Shown here: in pieces, positions 1 to 8,303 of the stretch
How the letters are laid out: each line of letters starts with the position of its first letter
Position numbering within the stretch: the stretch's first letter is position 1
Notes under the pieces: model-generated
What the model was told of the DNA's origin: nothing
The model's input: the letters and a program-made list of their open reading frames with translations, nothing else
The model's database searches: none
Program-made: the position numbers and the translations under genes
Assembly: GCA_964420975.1 (NCBI GenBank)
Contig: CAYQVH010000004.1
Span: forward strand, 131,136 to 195,135
Source of the DNA: Accumulibacter sp964420975
GTDB taxonomy: Bacteria; Pseudomonadota; Gammaproteobacteria; Burkholderiales; Rhodocyclaceae
Length of the DNA stretch: 64,000 nucleotides
Direction of reading: 5' to 3'

Positions 1-384
1 GTGCGCCCGGGATCCGCCTGTCGCCGAGTGCTGTCGGCTGGTCAGAGTCAGGCGCGCGACGGCTGCGATCGAGGCCAGTGCTTCGCCGCGGAAGCCGAGA
101 GTGGCAACCGAATGCAGTTCGGCCAGCGAATGGATCTTCGAAGTGGCGTGGCGGGTGAGCGCGAGCGCCAGCTCGTCGCCGGCGATGCCGCAGCCATTGT
201 CGCTGACACGCAGCAACTGGCTGCCGCCCTCCTCGAGACTGACTTCGATCGTCGTACTGCCCGCGTCGAGCGCGTTTTCGAGCAGCTCCTTGAGAACCGC
301 TGCCGGACGATCGACCACTTCGCCAGCGGCGATCTGACTAATCAGCAGGTCAGGCAACAGATGAATGCGGTGGCTGTCCGACAT
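1..384 (-). CDS. mutL: DNA mismatch repair protein MutL, N-terminal part (runs off the window)
   Basis: The first 128 residues of a MutL GHKL ATPase read leftwards from an ATG at 384 and leave the window at base 1. The ATP-site motifs are visible: the E-N box in ELLENALDAG, DNGCGI, and TLGFRGEALASI in the lid region. In the family this N-terminal ATPase dimerises and couples MutS mismatch recognition to strand incision; the C-terminal dimerisation domain is outside the window. It is divergent from dedA, with 76 bases between the starts. Confidence 0.95.
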   Translation of the reverse strand, partial: MSDSHRIHLLPDLLISQIAAGEVVDRPAAVLKELLENALDAGSTTIEVSLEEGGSQLLRVSDNGCGIAGDELALALTRHATSKIHSLAELHSVATLGFRGEALASIAAVARLTLTSRQHSATGGSRAH

Positions 385-460
385 TGGCCCATTATAGTCG
401 CCAGGCTTCCGGTAGAATCCCGCCTTGCCGGCTGACCGGTGCTCTCGCTTCCGTTCGCTG

Positions 461-1096
461 ATGGACTACCTGACCGGCTTCATCGACATCATCCTGCATC
501 TCGACAAGCACTTGGCAGTTCTGCTGCAGCTTTACGGGCAGTGGGTATATGCGATTCTGTTCTTCATCATCTTCAGCGAAACCGGTTTCGTGGTAACTCC
601 CTTTCTGCCTGGTGACTCGCTGCTGTTCGTCGCTGGCGCTCTGGCAGCGCTCGGCGGGATGGACATTCTCCTGCTGCTGCTTGTGCTCACTGGCGCAGCG
701 ATCCTCGGTAATACGGTCAACTATCATATCGGGCGCTTTCTTGGGCCGCGGGTGTTCCACTGGGAGCAATCGCGCTTCTTTAATCGCGCCGCACTCGAGA
801 AAACGCACGCCTTCTACGAGCGACATGGCGGCAAGACGCTGGTGTTGTCGCGTTTTCTCCCCCTGTTCCGCACTTTCGCACCGTTCGTGGCGGGAATCGG
901 ACGGATGGACTACGCCCGCTTCCAGTTTTTCAACGTCATCGGTGCCGTCGCCTGGGTGCTCTCGCTGACGCTTGCCGGCTACTGGTTTGGCAACTTGCCG
1001 TGGGTACAGAAGAATCTGACGCTGGTGATCGTCGCGATCATCGTGGTTTCCCTGCTGCCTGTGGTTTATGGCTGGCTGCAGCAGAGGCGCGCATGA
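461..1096 (+). CDS. DedA family (VTT/SNARE-associated) membrane protein
   Basis: A 211-residue polytopic protein of the DedA superfamily, inner-membrane proteins implicated in undecaprenyl-phosphate or phospholipid translocation and envelope homeostasis. Family marks are the acidic E in FSETGFVVTPFLPGDSLL, the G-rich reentrant segment, and the basic LSRFLPLFRTFAPFVAG motif, followed by two C-terminal membrane helices. The ATG at 461 was preferred over a TTG at 425 because family proteins begin close to the first amphipathic helix (MDYLTGFIDIIL). The stop overlaps the purN start, so the two are probably co-transcribed. Confidence 0.9.
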   Translation: MDYLTGFIDIILHLDKHLAVLLQLYGQWVYAILFFIIFSETGFVVTPFLPGDSLLFVAGALAALGGMDILLLLLVLTGAAILGNTVNYHIGRFLGPRVFHWEQSRFFNRAALEKTHAFYERHGGKTLVLSRFLPLFRTFAPFVAGIGRMDYARFQFFNVIGAVAWVLSLTLAGYWFGNLPWVQKNLTLVIVAIIVVSLLPVVYGWLQQRRA

Positions 1097-1746
1097 TGCG
1101 CGTGGTGATCGTGATTTCCGGTCGTGGCAGCAATATGGCGTCGCTGCTGGCGGCGGTCGCCGACGGCGCGTTGCCGGTGACGATCGCCGGCGTCGTTTCC
1201 AATCGGGCCGATGCGGCCGGGCTGGCGACGGCCAAGGCCTTCGGCGTGCCGACGGCGGTGGTCGAGCACACCCGGTTCGCTGACCGCGAGGCGTTCGACG
1301 ATGAGCTGGCTGCGGTGGTTGACGCCTGGGCACCGGATCTCGTTCTCCTTGCCGGTTTCATGCGCATCCTCGGCAAGCGTTTCGTCAGCCGTTACGAGGG
1401 CCGGCTGATGAATATCCATCCTTCCCTGCTGCCGGCGTTTCCGGGGTTGCACACGCACCGGCGGGCACTCGCCGAAGGCGTGCGGGTGCATGGCTGCACC
1501 GTCCATTTCGTCACCACCGAACTGGACCACGGGCCGATCATCGTACAGGCAGCCGTTCCTGTACTCGACGACGACGACGAGGCGACGCTCGCGACACGTG
1601 TCTTGCAGCAGGAACACGGCCTTTACCCGCTGGCGGTTGGCTGGTTTGCGGAGGGACGTTTACGTGTCGTCAAAGGACGAGTCTTGCTCGACGCCCACCA
1701 GGACAGTGGCGGACGACTCATTGCGCCGCAGCTGGGGGCGGCGTGA
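1093..1746 (+). CDS. purN: Phosphoribosylglycinamide formyltransferase (GAR transformylase)
   Basis: A 217-residue PurN that transfers a formyl group from 10-formyltetrahydrofolate to GAR in de novo purine synthesis. The phosphate loop SGRGSN (residues 9-14), the catalytic Asn107 and His109 in NIHPSLLP, and Asp145 in LDHGPI are all present, so it should be active. Its length is normal. The ATG overlaps the dedA stop (ATGATG at 1093), suggesting translational coupling, and the DUF3108 gene follows after 12 bases. Confidence 0.97.
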   Translation: MMRVVIVISGRGSNMASLLAAVADGALPVTIAGVVSNRADAAGLATAKAFGVPTAVVEHTRFADREAFDDELAAVVDAWAPDLVLLAGFMRILGKRFVSRYEGRLMNIHPSLLPAFPGLHTHRRALAEGVRVHGCTVHFVTTELDHGPIIVQAAVPVLDDDDEATLATRVLQQEHGLYPLAVGWFAEGRLRVVKGRVLLDAHQDSGGRLIAPQLGAA

Positions 1747-1758
1747 ACCGGCGCCGCG

Positions 1759-2781
1759 ATGCCATTTGTCCTGGCCCTCGCGTTCGCCGCCTCGCTCGGC
1801 TTGCACGGCTTGCTCCTCGTTGTTCCGGACCTCGATTTGTCGATGGCCGCCGACCCACCGCCGTTGATCGTCGAAGTTAAGCCGTCTGTGGCGGTGCCGC
1901 TGGCGACCCCGCCACAGACGGAGGTGCCGTCGCCGGCCGCAAGGCCCCGACCTCCCGTGCGCCGTGCGCGACCCGCGCCGCGGTTATTGCCTAAGGTGAA
2001 TGTCGCGACCGCGCAGGCAAACGAAACGCTGCCGCCGGCGGCGAACGGTACGCTCGCCGAGCCTCTGGCGGCAGATCCGGCCGTGATCACCGGGGACGCC
2101 GAAGGGAACGAGGCTGCAGCCGAATCGGCGACCCGGGCGCCAGCCGTGTCGTTGCCGTCCAGGGGACGGATCGAGTATCGCGTCGAGCGCGGTGATCAGG
2201 GATTTCAGGTGGGTCGTGCGGTTCATCAGTGGGAGGTCGTCGAGGGGGCCTATCGGATTGTTGCGACCACCGAGACGAGCGGGCTGGTCGGTCTGTTTCG
2301 ACCCTTGCAGGTCGAACTCGAAAGCCGCGGACGGTTGACCGCTACCGGCTTGCGGCCCGAGCAGTTCCGCAGTCGCCAGACGCAAAGAGAAACCGAAGAG
2401 GGGGCAGACTTCGACTGGGACGCGATGCGTCTGCAGTTGCGTACCCGGCCACCGCAGCCGCTGTCGCCGGGTACGCAGGATCTGCTGTCGCTCTATTACC
2501 AGCTCGGTTTGATGGACAAGCTCACCACGGGTACCAGCCTGCCCATCGTGACCGGGAAAAAGCTAACCACCTATCCCCTTGAGGTTGTCGGAGACGAGAC
2601 GATCGAGACGCCGGCCGGGACGTTCCGCTGCCTGCATCTGCGCGTTCAGGGTTCGACGACGACCGATCTCTGGCTGGCGTACGACAGAGCTTTACTGCCC
2701 GTCCGGGTACAACATGCTGACCGTCGCGGTGATCTCTACGTGCAGGTGGTTACCGCGATCGACCTTGGTGGCGATCTGTGA
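1759..2781 (+). CDS. DUF3108 domain protein with N-terminal anchor and proline-rich linker
   Basis: A 340-residue protein with a hydrophobic N-terminal segment (about residues 3-25), a TonB-like Pro/Ala/Arg-rich stretch (about 33-75), and a C-terminal DUF3108 domain starting near SRGRIEYRVERGDQGFQVG. The architecture suggests an inner-membrane-anchored periplasmic protein whose linker spans part of the periplasm; the domain's molecular role is unknown. It lies between purN and the rRNA methyltransferase, and its stop overlaps the next GTG start, so it is part of the same operon. The link to either neighbour's function is unclear. Confidence 0.85.
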   Translation: MPFVLALAFAASLGLHGLLLVVPDLDLSMAADPPPLIVEVKPSVAVPLATPPQTEVPSPAARPRPPVRRARPAPRLLPKVNVATAQANETLPPAANGTLAEPLAADPAVITGDAEGNEAAAESATRAPAVSLPSRGRIEYRVERGDQGFQVGRAVHQWEVVEGAYRIVATTETSGLVGLFRPLQVELESRGRLTATGLRPEQFRSRQTQRETEEGADFDWDAMRLQLRTRPPQPLSPGTQDLLSLYYQLGLMDKLTTGTSLPIVTGKKLTTYPLEVVGDETIETPAGTFRCLHLRVQGSTTTDLWLAYDRALLPVRVQHADRRGDLYVQVVTAIDLGGDL

Positions 2782-4040
2782 GCACACGCGTGACACCGCT
2801 GCTTTTCGCTGGCGCCGAGGCGCTGCTCAGCGAACTGCTGAGCACCCGGCTCGCCGCCGACGCGGTGGTATCCGCCTTCTTTCGTCGCCATCGCGAGCTG
2901 GGGCAGGCGGATCGTTCGTTTGTTGCCGACGCAGCCTATCTCGTGCTACGGCGGCGACGTTCGCTGTCGGCGCGTTGCGCCGGTGAACTCACCGCGCGGC
3001 GCCTGCTGCTCGCCGCGTTGGCCTGTGTGAAAGGATTCAACCGCCGACAGCTGGAGAGCGTCCTCAGCGAAAGCGAGAGCAAGTGGCTGGCACAGGCGAA
3101 AGCCGTCCGGACGGAGGATCTGCCGGCGGACGTGCGCGCCGATCTACCGGACTGGTTTTACCGGCAATTGCTGACCGTCTATCCGGCGGACGAAGTGGAG
3201 CGTCTGGCCTTCGCCCTCAATCAACCCGCGCCGCTTGACCTGCGAGTGAATTCCCTGAAAGCCGAACGTGACGTCGTGCTGGCGCGACTGCAGGCGGACG
3301 GGCTGTCGGCAGCAGCGTGCCCTTACGCCCTGCAGGGGATCCGCGTCGACGGCAGGCCAGCCTTGGCCAAACACCCCAGGTTTCTCGACGGGAGCTTCGA
3401 GGTACAGGACGAAGGTAGCCAGCTTCTGGCGTACCTGCTGCAGCCAAAGCGCGGCGAAATGGTCGCCGACTTCTGCGCCGGTTCTGGGGGCAAAACCTTG
3501 CAGATGGGTGCCATGATGCGCTCGCAGGGTCGACTGTACGCCTTCGACGTCGCTGAGCAGCGGCTCGCGCGTATGAAGCCACGCTTGGCGCGCTCGGGCC
3601 TTTCGAATGTACACCCGGTGCGCATCGATTCGGAGCGCGACAGCCGGATTAGGCGCCTTAGCGGCAAACTGGACCGCGTGCTGGTCGACGCACCGTGCTC
3701 CGGTCTCGGCACCGTGCGCCGCAATCCGGACCTCAAATGGCGACAAACGCCGCAAAGCGTCGCTGAATTGAGTGCCAAGCAGCGGGCGATCCTGGCGGCG
3801 GCGGCGGGTCTGCTGAAGCCGGGCGGGCGTCTGGTATATGCCACCTGCAGTCTGCTCGAGGCCGAGAACGAGGCAGTCGTGCAGAGTTTTCTCGACCTTC
3901 ACCCCGACTTCGTCGCCTCTTCGGCGGAAGAAATCCTTGCCGCACAAGGCATTTTCCTGGCTACCGGCGAACGTCTTCGCCTGCTGCCGCATCGGCATGC
4001 GACCGACGGGTTCTATGCGGCAGTGATGGAGCGCAAATGA
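2778..4040 (+). CDS. RsmB/NOP family rRNA (cytosine-5) methyltransferase
   Basis: A 420-residue SAM-dependent m5C methyltransferase with an N-terminal NusB-like helical region and a C-terminal Rossmann domain. The SAM motif is VADFCAGSGGKTLQMGA. Motif IV DAPCSGLGTVRRNPD and motif VI VYATCSLLEAENE carry the two cysteines used for catalysis and product release. The GTG start overlaps the previous stop (GTGA), and its own TGA overlaps the channel gene's ATG. It is RsmB-like, but the exact target (C967 of 16S rRNA or another site) cannot be read from the sequence. Confidence 0.9.
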   Translation: MSTRVTPLLFAGAEALLSELLSTRLAADAVVSAFFRRHRELGQADRSFVADAAYLVLRRRRSLSARCAGELTARRLLLAALACVKGFNRRQLESVLSESESKWLAQAKAVRTEDLPADVRADLPDWFYRQLLTVYPADEVERLAFALNQPAPLDLRVNSLKAERDVVLARLQADGLSAAACPYALQGIRVDGRPALAKHPRFLDGSFEVQDEGSQLLAYLLQPKRGEMVADFCAGSGGKTLQMGAMMRSQGRLYAFDVAEQRLARMKPRLARSGLSNVHPVRIDSERDSRIRRLSGKLDRVLVDAPCSGLGTVRRNPDLKWRQTPQSVAELSAKQRAILAAAAGLLKPGGRLVYATCSLLEAENEAVVQSFLDLHPDFVASSAEEILAAQGIFLATGERLRLLPHRHATDGFYAAVMERK

Positions 4041-5371
4041 ACGAACAACAGTTTTTTGCTCTGTTGCGCGAACTCTGGCGCGACGTCAGCGACCCCGGAT
4101 TCCTCTGGCAGGTGCTGGCCGTCGCCGTCAGCCTGTTTCTGGCCGGAATTCTGACGCGCTACGGACGCCGGCGGAAAGACACAAGCGCCGGTGCCGAAGA
4201 GGGTAGTGCGTTGCGGGCTTTCGGCTCCGGCAGCCTCAAGCGGATCGCGATGCCCCTGCTTGCCTTGCTTTTCGTCGTCATCGTGCGCCGCGCGTTCAAG
4301 TACTGGCAGCTCGGGCCGGTCAGCCTGTTCGACGTCGCCGTTCCGTTGCTTCTCTCGTTGGCTCTGGTGCGCGCGGCGATCTATGTCCTGCGACAGGCGT
4401 TTCACCCCGGCAGCATGCTTGCGTCTTGGGAGCGGATGATCGCCACCGGCATCTGGCTCTGCCTTGCGTTCTACATCACGGGGCTTTCCGAGCCGCTGAT
4501 CCAACTGCTGGAACAGGTCAGCTTGCCGATCGGCAAACAGAAGCTTGACCTGTGGACCTTGCTGACCGGCATTGTCACGGTGTGCGTTGCGGTGCTCGTC
4601 GCACTCTGGGTGTCCGGACTGATCGAGAATCGACTACTCGCCCGGGAGACCATGGATGCGAACATCCGCGTCGTTCTCGGTCGCCTGGTGCGGGCGGTGC
4701 TGTCGGTTGCCGCGTTGCTGCTCAGTCTCTCACTGGTTGGCATCGACGTCACCGCGCTGTCGGTCTTCAGCGGCGCGTTGGCGGTTGGCCTCGGCCTCGG
4801 CCTGCAGAAAATCGCCAGCAACTACGTCAGCGGCTTCATCATCCTGCTCGATCGGTCGTTGCGCATCGGCAACCTGGTGGCTATCGACGCCAATACCTCG
4901 GGTGTCGTCAGCCAGATTACCGCCCGCTATACGGTTGTGCGTACGCTGTCCGGTACCGAGGTGATCATCCCCAATGAGTATTTGGTGTCGAATATCGTGC
5001 GCAACGAGTCGCTCACCGATTCCCGTTTGCGCGTCGTCGTCAATGTCCAGGTTGCGTATGGAAGCGACCTCGAACAAGCCATGCGCCTAATGACTCAGGC
5101 GGCGCAGGAGCAGCCGCGCGTGCTGGACGATCCAGCGCCGCAGGCGCTGGTGACCGCTTTCGCCGACAGTGGCATCAACCTCGAGCTGGGTTTCTGGATT
5201 GGCGATCCGCAGCAGGGAACGGGCGGCGTGCGCTCGGCGATCAACCTGGCGATCTGGCGGGCGTTTCGCGACAGTGACATCGAGATTCCATTCCCGCAGC
5301 GCGAAGTCCGTTTGCTGGGCGAGGTTCCAGCACCAGCGACAAAGGCTACGCCGCCGACGGTCGGGAGCTGA
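4037..5371 (+). CDS. MscS family mechanosensitive ion channel
   Basis: A 444-residue inner-membrane protein with about five predicted helices followed by an MscS pore and beta domain. The Gly/Ala-rich pore helix (SGALAVGLGLGLQKIASNYVSG) and the beta-domain segment VIIPNEYLVSNIVRNESL are diagnostic. Such channels open under membrane tension and release solutes after hypo-osmotic shock. It is the last gene of the rightward run; its ATG overlaps the methyltransferase stop, and a leftward-reading terminator lies 31 bases beyond its end. Confidence 0.92.
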   Translation: MNEQQFFALLRELWRDVSDPGFLWQVLAVAVSLFLAGILTRYGRRRKDTSAGAEEGSALRAFGSGSLKRIAMPLLALLFVVIVRRAFKYWQLGPVSLFDVAVPLLLSLALVRAAIYVLRQAFHPGSMLASWERMIATGIWLCLAFYITGLSEPLIQLLEQVSLPIGKQKLDLWTLLTGIVTVCVAVLVALWVSGLIENRLLARETMDANIRVVLGRLVRAVLSVAALLLSLSLVGIDVTALSVFSGALAVGLGLGLQKIASNYVSGFIILLDRSLRIGNLVAIDANTSGVVSQITARYTVVRTLSGTEVIIPNEYLVSNIVRNESLTDSRLRVVVNVQVAYGSDLEQAMRLMTQAAQEQPRVLDDPAPQALVTAFADSGINLELGFWIGDPQQGTGGVRSAINLAIWRAFRDSDIEIPFPQREVRLLGEVPAPATKATPPTVGS

Positions 5372-5402
5372 CGCCGGAAGCGACCCCGGCGAACTTGCGA
5401 AG

Positions 5403-5432
5403 AAAAAACCCGCGCCCGGGAAGGGCGCGGGT
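5403..5432 (-). terminator. Rho-independent terminator of the small leftward genes
   Basis: A perfect 10-bp stem, ACCCGCGCCC (5408-5417) pairing with GGGCGCGGGT (5423-5432), has a 5-base loop. On the minus strand it is followed by a run of six T, so it ends transcripts coming from 5497-5894. There is no T run on the plus side, so it probably does not terminate the mscS operon efficiently. Confidence 0.8.
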
Positions 5433-5496
5433 CAAATCCCATCAAGGAGATGGGTAGCAGGGGAGGTCAAAGGCGGAAAATTAGGTCGACGCAACG

Positions 5497-5730
5497 TTAG
5501 ACCTCGGCGTCGGACTGGTCTGATGGCCGACTGAGGGACTTTCGTGACGCCGTGTGTGTGAATCGCACATAAAGTCTGCGCGCCGCGTACCAGATCACGG
5601 CAACCGCGACCGCGACCAGCAATGCCTTGAGGAAATGGGCCTCGCCGTCGGTCAGCAGGTCCCAGGCGGCAAGGCCCAGGAAGATGCCGAATCCCTCAGC
5701 GAGGGGAAAACGCACGGGCACGCGCGCCAA
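5497..5730 (-). CDS. Small hypothetical membrane protein (77 aa)
   Basis: Not recognised. Two hydrophobic segments are visible: FPLAEGFGIFLGLAAWDLL, then FLKALLVAVAVAVIWYAARRLY, followed by a polar tail. That implies a small integral membrane protein. The start given is TTG at 5730; a GTG three codons later is an alternative. It begins five bases after the stop of the upstream small gene and is followed by a strong terminator, which supports a real two-gene transcript. Confidence 0.55.
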   Translation of the reverse strand: MARVPVRFPLAEGFGIFLGLAAWDLLTDGEAHFLKALLVAVAVAVIWYAARRLYVRFTHTASRKSLSRPSDQSDAEV

Positions 5731-5735
5731 CTTGC

Positions 5736-5894
5736 TTACCCGCCGGGAGTGACTTTCTGTCCAAAATCGTGGTCGTCGTCGTTGTCCTGACGAGTTTCGC
5801 CAGCGACTGGCGCCAGCGCCGCATCACCACCGAAGAAGTGTTGGCGGGTGGCGGCGAGAAAGTGCTCGTAATGGTACTGACAACGATTAGTCAT
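5736..5894 (-). CDS. Small hypothetical protein (52 aa), Asp/His/Gln-rich tail
   Basis: Not recognised. The ATG at 5894 has a GGAGG ribosome-binding site seven bases upstream, which decides the start against an ATG further upstream. The product begins MTNRCQYHYEHFLAATRQHFFGG and ends with a soluble tail containing DNDDDHDFGQK. There is no signal peptide or membrane helix. It sits between the kinase gene and the small membrane protein and probably shares a transcript with the latter. Confidence 0.5.
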   Translation of the reverse strand: MTNRCQYHYEHFLAATRQHFFGGDAALAPVAGETRQDNDDDHDFGQKVTPGG

Positions 5895-5968
5895 GGGTAG
5901 CCTCCGGTGTTGTTGTGGTAAGACAACGATCATAGGAGGCGATCGCAGATCAGTCTTCAGGACTTGCG

Positions 5969-7342
5969 TCAGCTTACCGTGACACTTTGTGACAAGGGCC
6001 AGCTAAGGGTGAAGCGCGCCCCACCGAGCGGAGAATCGCCCGCCGAGGCCGTTCCGGCATGCTGTTCGAGCACCAAGCGGGCGATGGCAAGACCAAGGCC
6101 GTAACCCCCCGTGCCGCGGTCGCGTGATCGATCAAGGCGCGTAAAGGCGGAAAAGACGCGCTCGCGTTCACCTGGCGGTATGCCGATGCCGTCGTCGTCG
6201 ACGTGGAGATCGATTCGACCGTTGATAATGTCGGCACTGACGCAGATGCGGCTGCGGGCGTACTTGATCGCATTTCGCAGCAGATTGCTGACCGCGTACG
6301 GCATGCTGCGGCAGTCGAGTTCGACGCGCTGACCTGGCGGTAGGCGCGAGGTATCGACCATCATTTCCAGCCGGCGTCCGAGCAGACGATTGGCTTCCGC
6401 CTGCTGTTCGATCCACGGCGCCAGTTCGACCAGCGTGAGCTGCAATTCGGGCTGTTCGCGCTCGAAGCGGGCGTAGGTCAAACTCGAGTCGATCAAGCCG
6501 TCGAGTTCGTCGAGGTCCCCTTCCATCATGCTCCCCAAGCGCTGCCGTTCGTTTCGTTCGTCGGTCTCGGCGAGCATCTCCAGCTCGAAGCGCATGCGGG
6601 CGATCGGCGTTCGCAGTTCGTGCGAGATCGCCGTTGACAGTTCTTTCTGCGTCGCCATCAGCCGCTGGATGCGTTCGGCCATACCGTTGAGCGTCTCGGC
6701 GAGCGGGCCGAAGGCACTACTGCGCATCGTCGGGGCTCGTGCTTCGAGGTGGCCCTCACCGAGCGTGCGCGCCGTCTGGCGCATCGCCTCCAGATCTCGC
6801 CAGACCGGATGCACCCAGAGCCAGACGACGATCGCCAGACAGAGTCCGATCAGGCTCCAGGTGAGCAGGCTGATACGCAGATCGAGCGGCATTCCGCGCC
6901 GATACTCGGGGTTGCGATCGGGTGAAAATGGGCCGACGATGAGGATTTGCGGCGTTTGCTTGAGCCGGTGGTAGATGATGTCGCCCTTGGCGTCGATGGC
7001 CAGTTCGCCGTCGTCGAGCTTCTCGGCTTCTCTGGGAGGCAGCTTGAGCGTCCAGCGGTCGACGATCCCCAGCCGGTAGGCGAACTTCCGATCGAGTGCC
7101 TCAATCGTTTTCGGCCACTCGGAACGTGGTCGGCGAAACAGCTCTTCCTCGATGAGCACGATCGTGCCGCGCATGAAGCGGCTCGTGTAGTCATCGGTGA
7201 TGCCCTTGACGGCGGTCGAGATCACGAAGTCGGCGAACACCGCGATCGCAACGAAGGACCCCATGACCAGCAGGTAAAAGTTGAAGAACAGCCGGGAGAG
7301 GCTGTAGCGTCCGCGCCAGGGGGTTGGGGTTCCGGTCGCCAA
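5969..7342 (-). CDS. RstB-like sensor histidine kinase
   Basis: A membrane kinase of about 457 residues: N-terminal helix (FFNFYLLVMGSFVAIAVFADFV), periplasmic sensor, second helix (LLTWSLIGLCLAIVVWLWV), HAMP segment, dimerisation box with phospho-acceptor His in STAISHELRTPIARMRFE, and an ATPase domain with N box (LLRNAIKYA), DDDGIGIP and GYGLGLAI. The periplasmic part resembles RstB. The start is uncertain: the TTG at 7342 lies 16 bases after the response-regulator stop and has GGCGGA upstream; no ATG lies ahead of the first helix. It forms a pair with the upstream regulator; the stimulus is unknown. Confidence 0.85.
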   Translation of the reverse strand: MATGTPTPWRGRYSLSRLFFNFYLLVMGSFVAIAVFADFVISTAVKGITDDYTSRFMRGTIVLIEEELFRRPRSEWPKTIEALDRKFAYRLGIVDRWTLKLPPREAEKLDDGELAIDAKGDIIYHRLKQTPQILIVGPFSPDRNPEYRRGMPLDLRISLLTWSLIGLCLAIVVWLWVHPVWRDLEAMRQTARTLGEGHLEARAPTMRSSAFGPLAETLNGMAERIQRLMATQKELSTAISHELRTPIARMRFELEMLAETDERNERQRLGSMMEGDLDELDGLIDSSLTYARFEREQPELQLTLVELAPWIEQQAEANRLLGRRLEMMVDTSRLPPGQRVELDCRSMPYAVSNLLRNAIKYARSRICVSADIINGRIDLHVDDDGIGIPPGERERVFSAFTRLDRSRDRGTGGYGLGLAIARLVLEQHAGTASAGDSPLGGARFTLSWPLSQSVTVS

Positions 7343-7358
7343 ACGATCAGTCCGCCGG

Positions 7359-8078
7359 CTACTGCCAGTCGTGTCGACTGAACAGGTATCCCTTGCCGCG
7401 TACCGTCTTGATCCGCGTGGGATTCTCCGGATCGTCGCCGAGCTTGCGCCGCAGGCGAGAGATGCGGGCGTCGATCGAGCGGTCGAGTCCATCGAAGCCG
7501 ATGCCGCGCAATTCCTGGAGCAGGTCGTCCCGCGACAGGATGTTGCCGGCGTGGCGGGCGAGTAGCCAAAGGAGGTCAAACTCGGCGGTGGTCAGATCGA
7601 TGACTTCGTCACCGAGGTGTGTGCTGCGCGTGGCCTGACTGATGTGAAACTTGCCAAAAGCGAGTTCGGCAGGTTCGCTTCCGTCGCCACCCTCGGCGGA
7701 GTTGCTTGCCACCACCGGTGCGCGACGGAGCAGCGCCTTGATCCGCGCGAGCAGTAGGCGCGGCTGAACGGGTTTGGCAATGTAATCGTCAGCGCCCAGT
7801 TCGAGGCCAAAAATCTGGTCGAAGTCTTCGTCGCGGGCGGTCAGCATCAGGATCACCCCTGGATAATGGGGGCGCACGGCACGACAGACCTCGAAACCGT
7901 CCTTGCCAGGCAGCATGACGTCAAGAACCACCAGATCCGGGCGTTCGCCGAGAATGCGCTTCTCGGCGGTGTCGCCGCGCGCTTCGACGACGACTTCAAA
8001 GCCGTTCTTGCGCAGATACTCGGCGGTCAGTTCGGCGAGGCGCTCGTCGTCCTCAACCAGCAGGATGCGTGTCTTCAT
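7359..8078 (-). CDS. OmpR/RstA family response regulator
   Basis: A 239-residue regulator with a receiver domain (acidic pair E9-D10, phospho-acceptor Asp53 in VVLDVMLPG, Lys in YIAKPVQPR) and a C-terminal winged helix (RISRLRRKLGDDPENPTRIKTVRGKGYLF). It is immediately upstream of the kinase and surely its partner. RstA-like is the best match from memory, but other OmpR subfamilies cannot be excluded. A 225-base divergent region separates it from the desaturase gene. Confidence 0.9.
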   Translation of the reverse strand: MKTRILLVEDDERLAELTAEYLRKNGFEVVVEARGDTAEKRILGERPDLVVLDVMLPGKDGFEVCRAVRPHYPGVILMLTARDEDFDQIFGLELGADDYIAKPVQPRLLLARIKALLRRAPVVASNSAEGGDGSEPAELAFGKFHISQATRSTHLGDEVIDLTTAEFDLLWLLARHAGNILSRDDLLQELRGIGFDGLDRSIDARISRLRRKLGDDPENPTRIKTVRGKGYLFSRHDWQ

Positions 8079-8303
8079 CGGCTAATAATAACCGGTTGGT
8101 CCCTTGCGATAAACCTGACCGGGCGTGGCGCCGGTCCGAGACCATTGACGGATATCTGCTGCTTGCAGCAAGGAGCGATTGGCTTAGAATCGCTGGCCGG
8201 GCGCTGGCTGCTTCGACTCGGGCGATGGCCTACCGAGGCCGTTTGGACCTGAGTTGAAAACAGGAAAGCGCCGCGGGAGATTGATGGTTCGGGAGGTGAC
8301 AAA
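8079..8303. other. Divergent intergenic region between the response regulator and the desaturase
   Basis: No convincing coding sequence was found in these 225 bases. It must carry the leftward promoter of the two-component pair and the rightward promoter of the desaturase gene. A GGGAGGTGA ribosome-binding site precedes the desaturase ATG. No clear operator repeat was recognised. Confidence 0.5.

Noticed and set aside
7343..7579. Longer N-terminus for the RstB-like kinase
   Set aside because: It overlaps the DNA-binding domain of the response regulator and is Ser/Arg-rich without similarity; the kinase must begin after the regulator stop.
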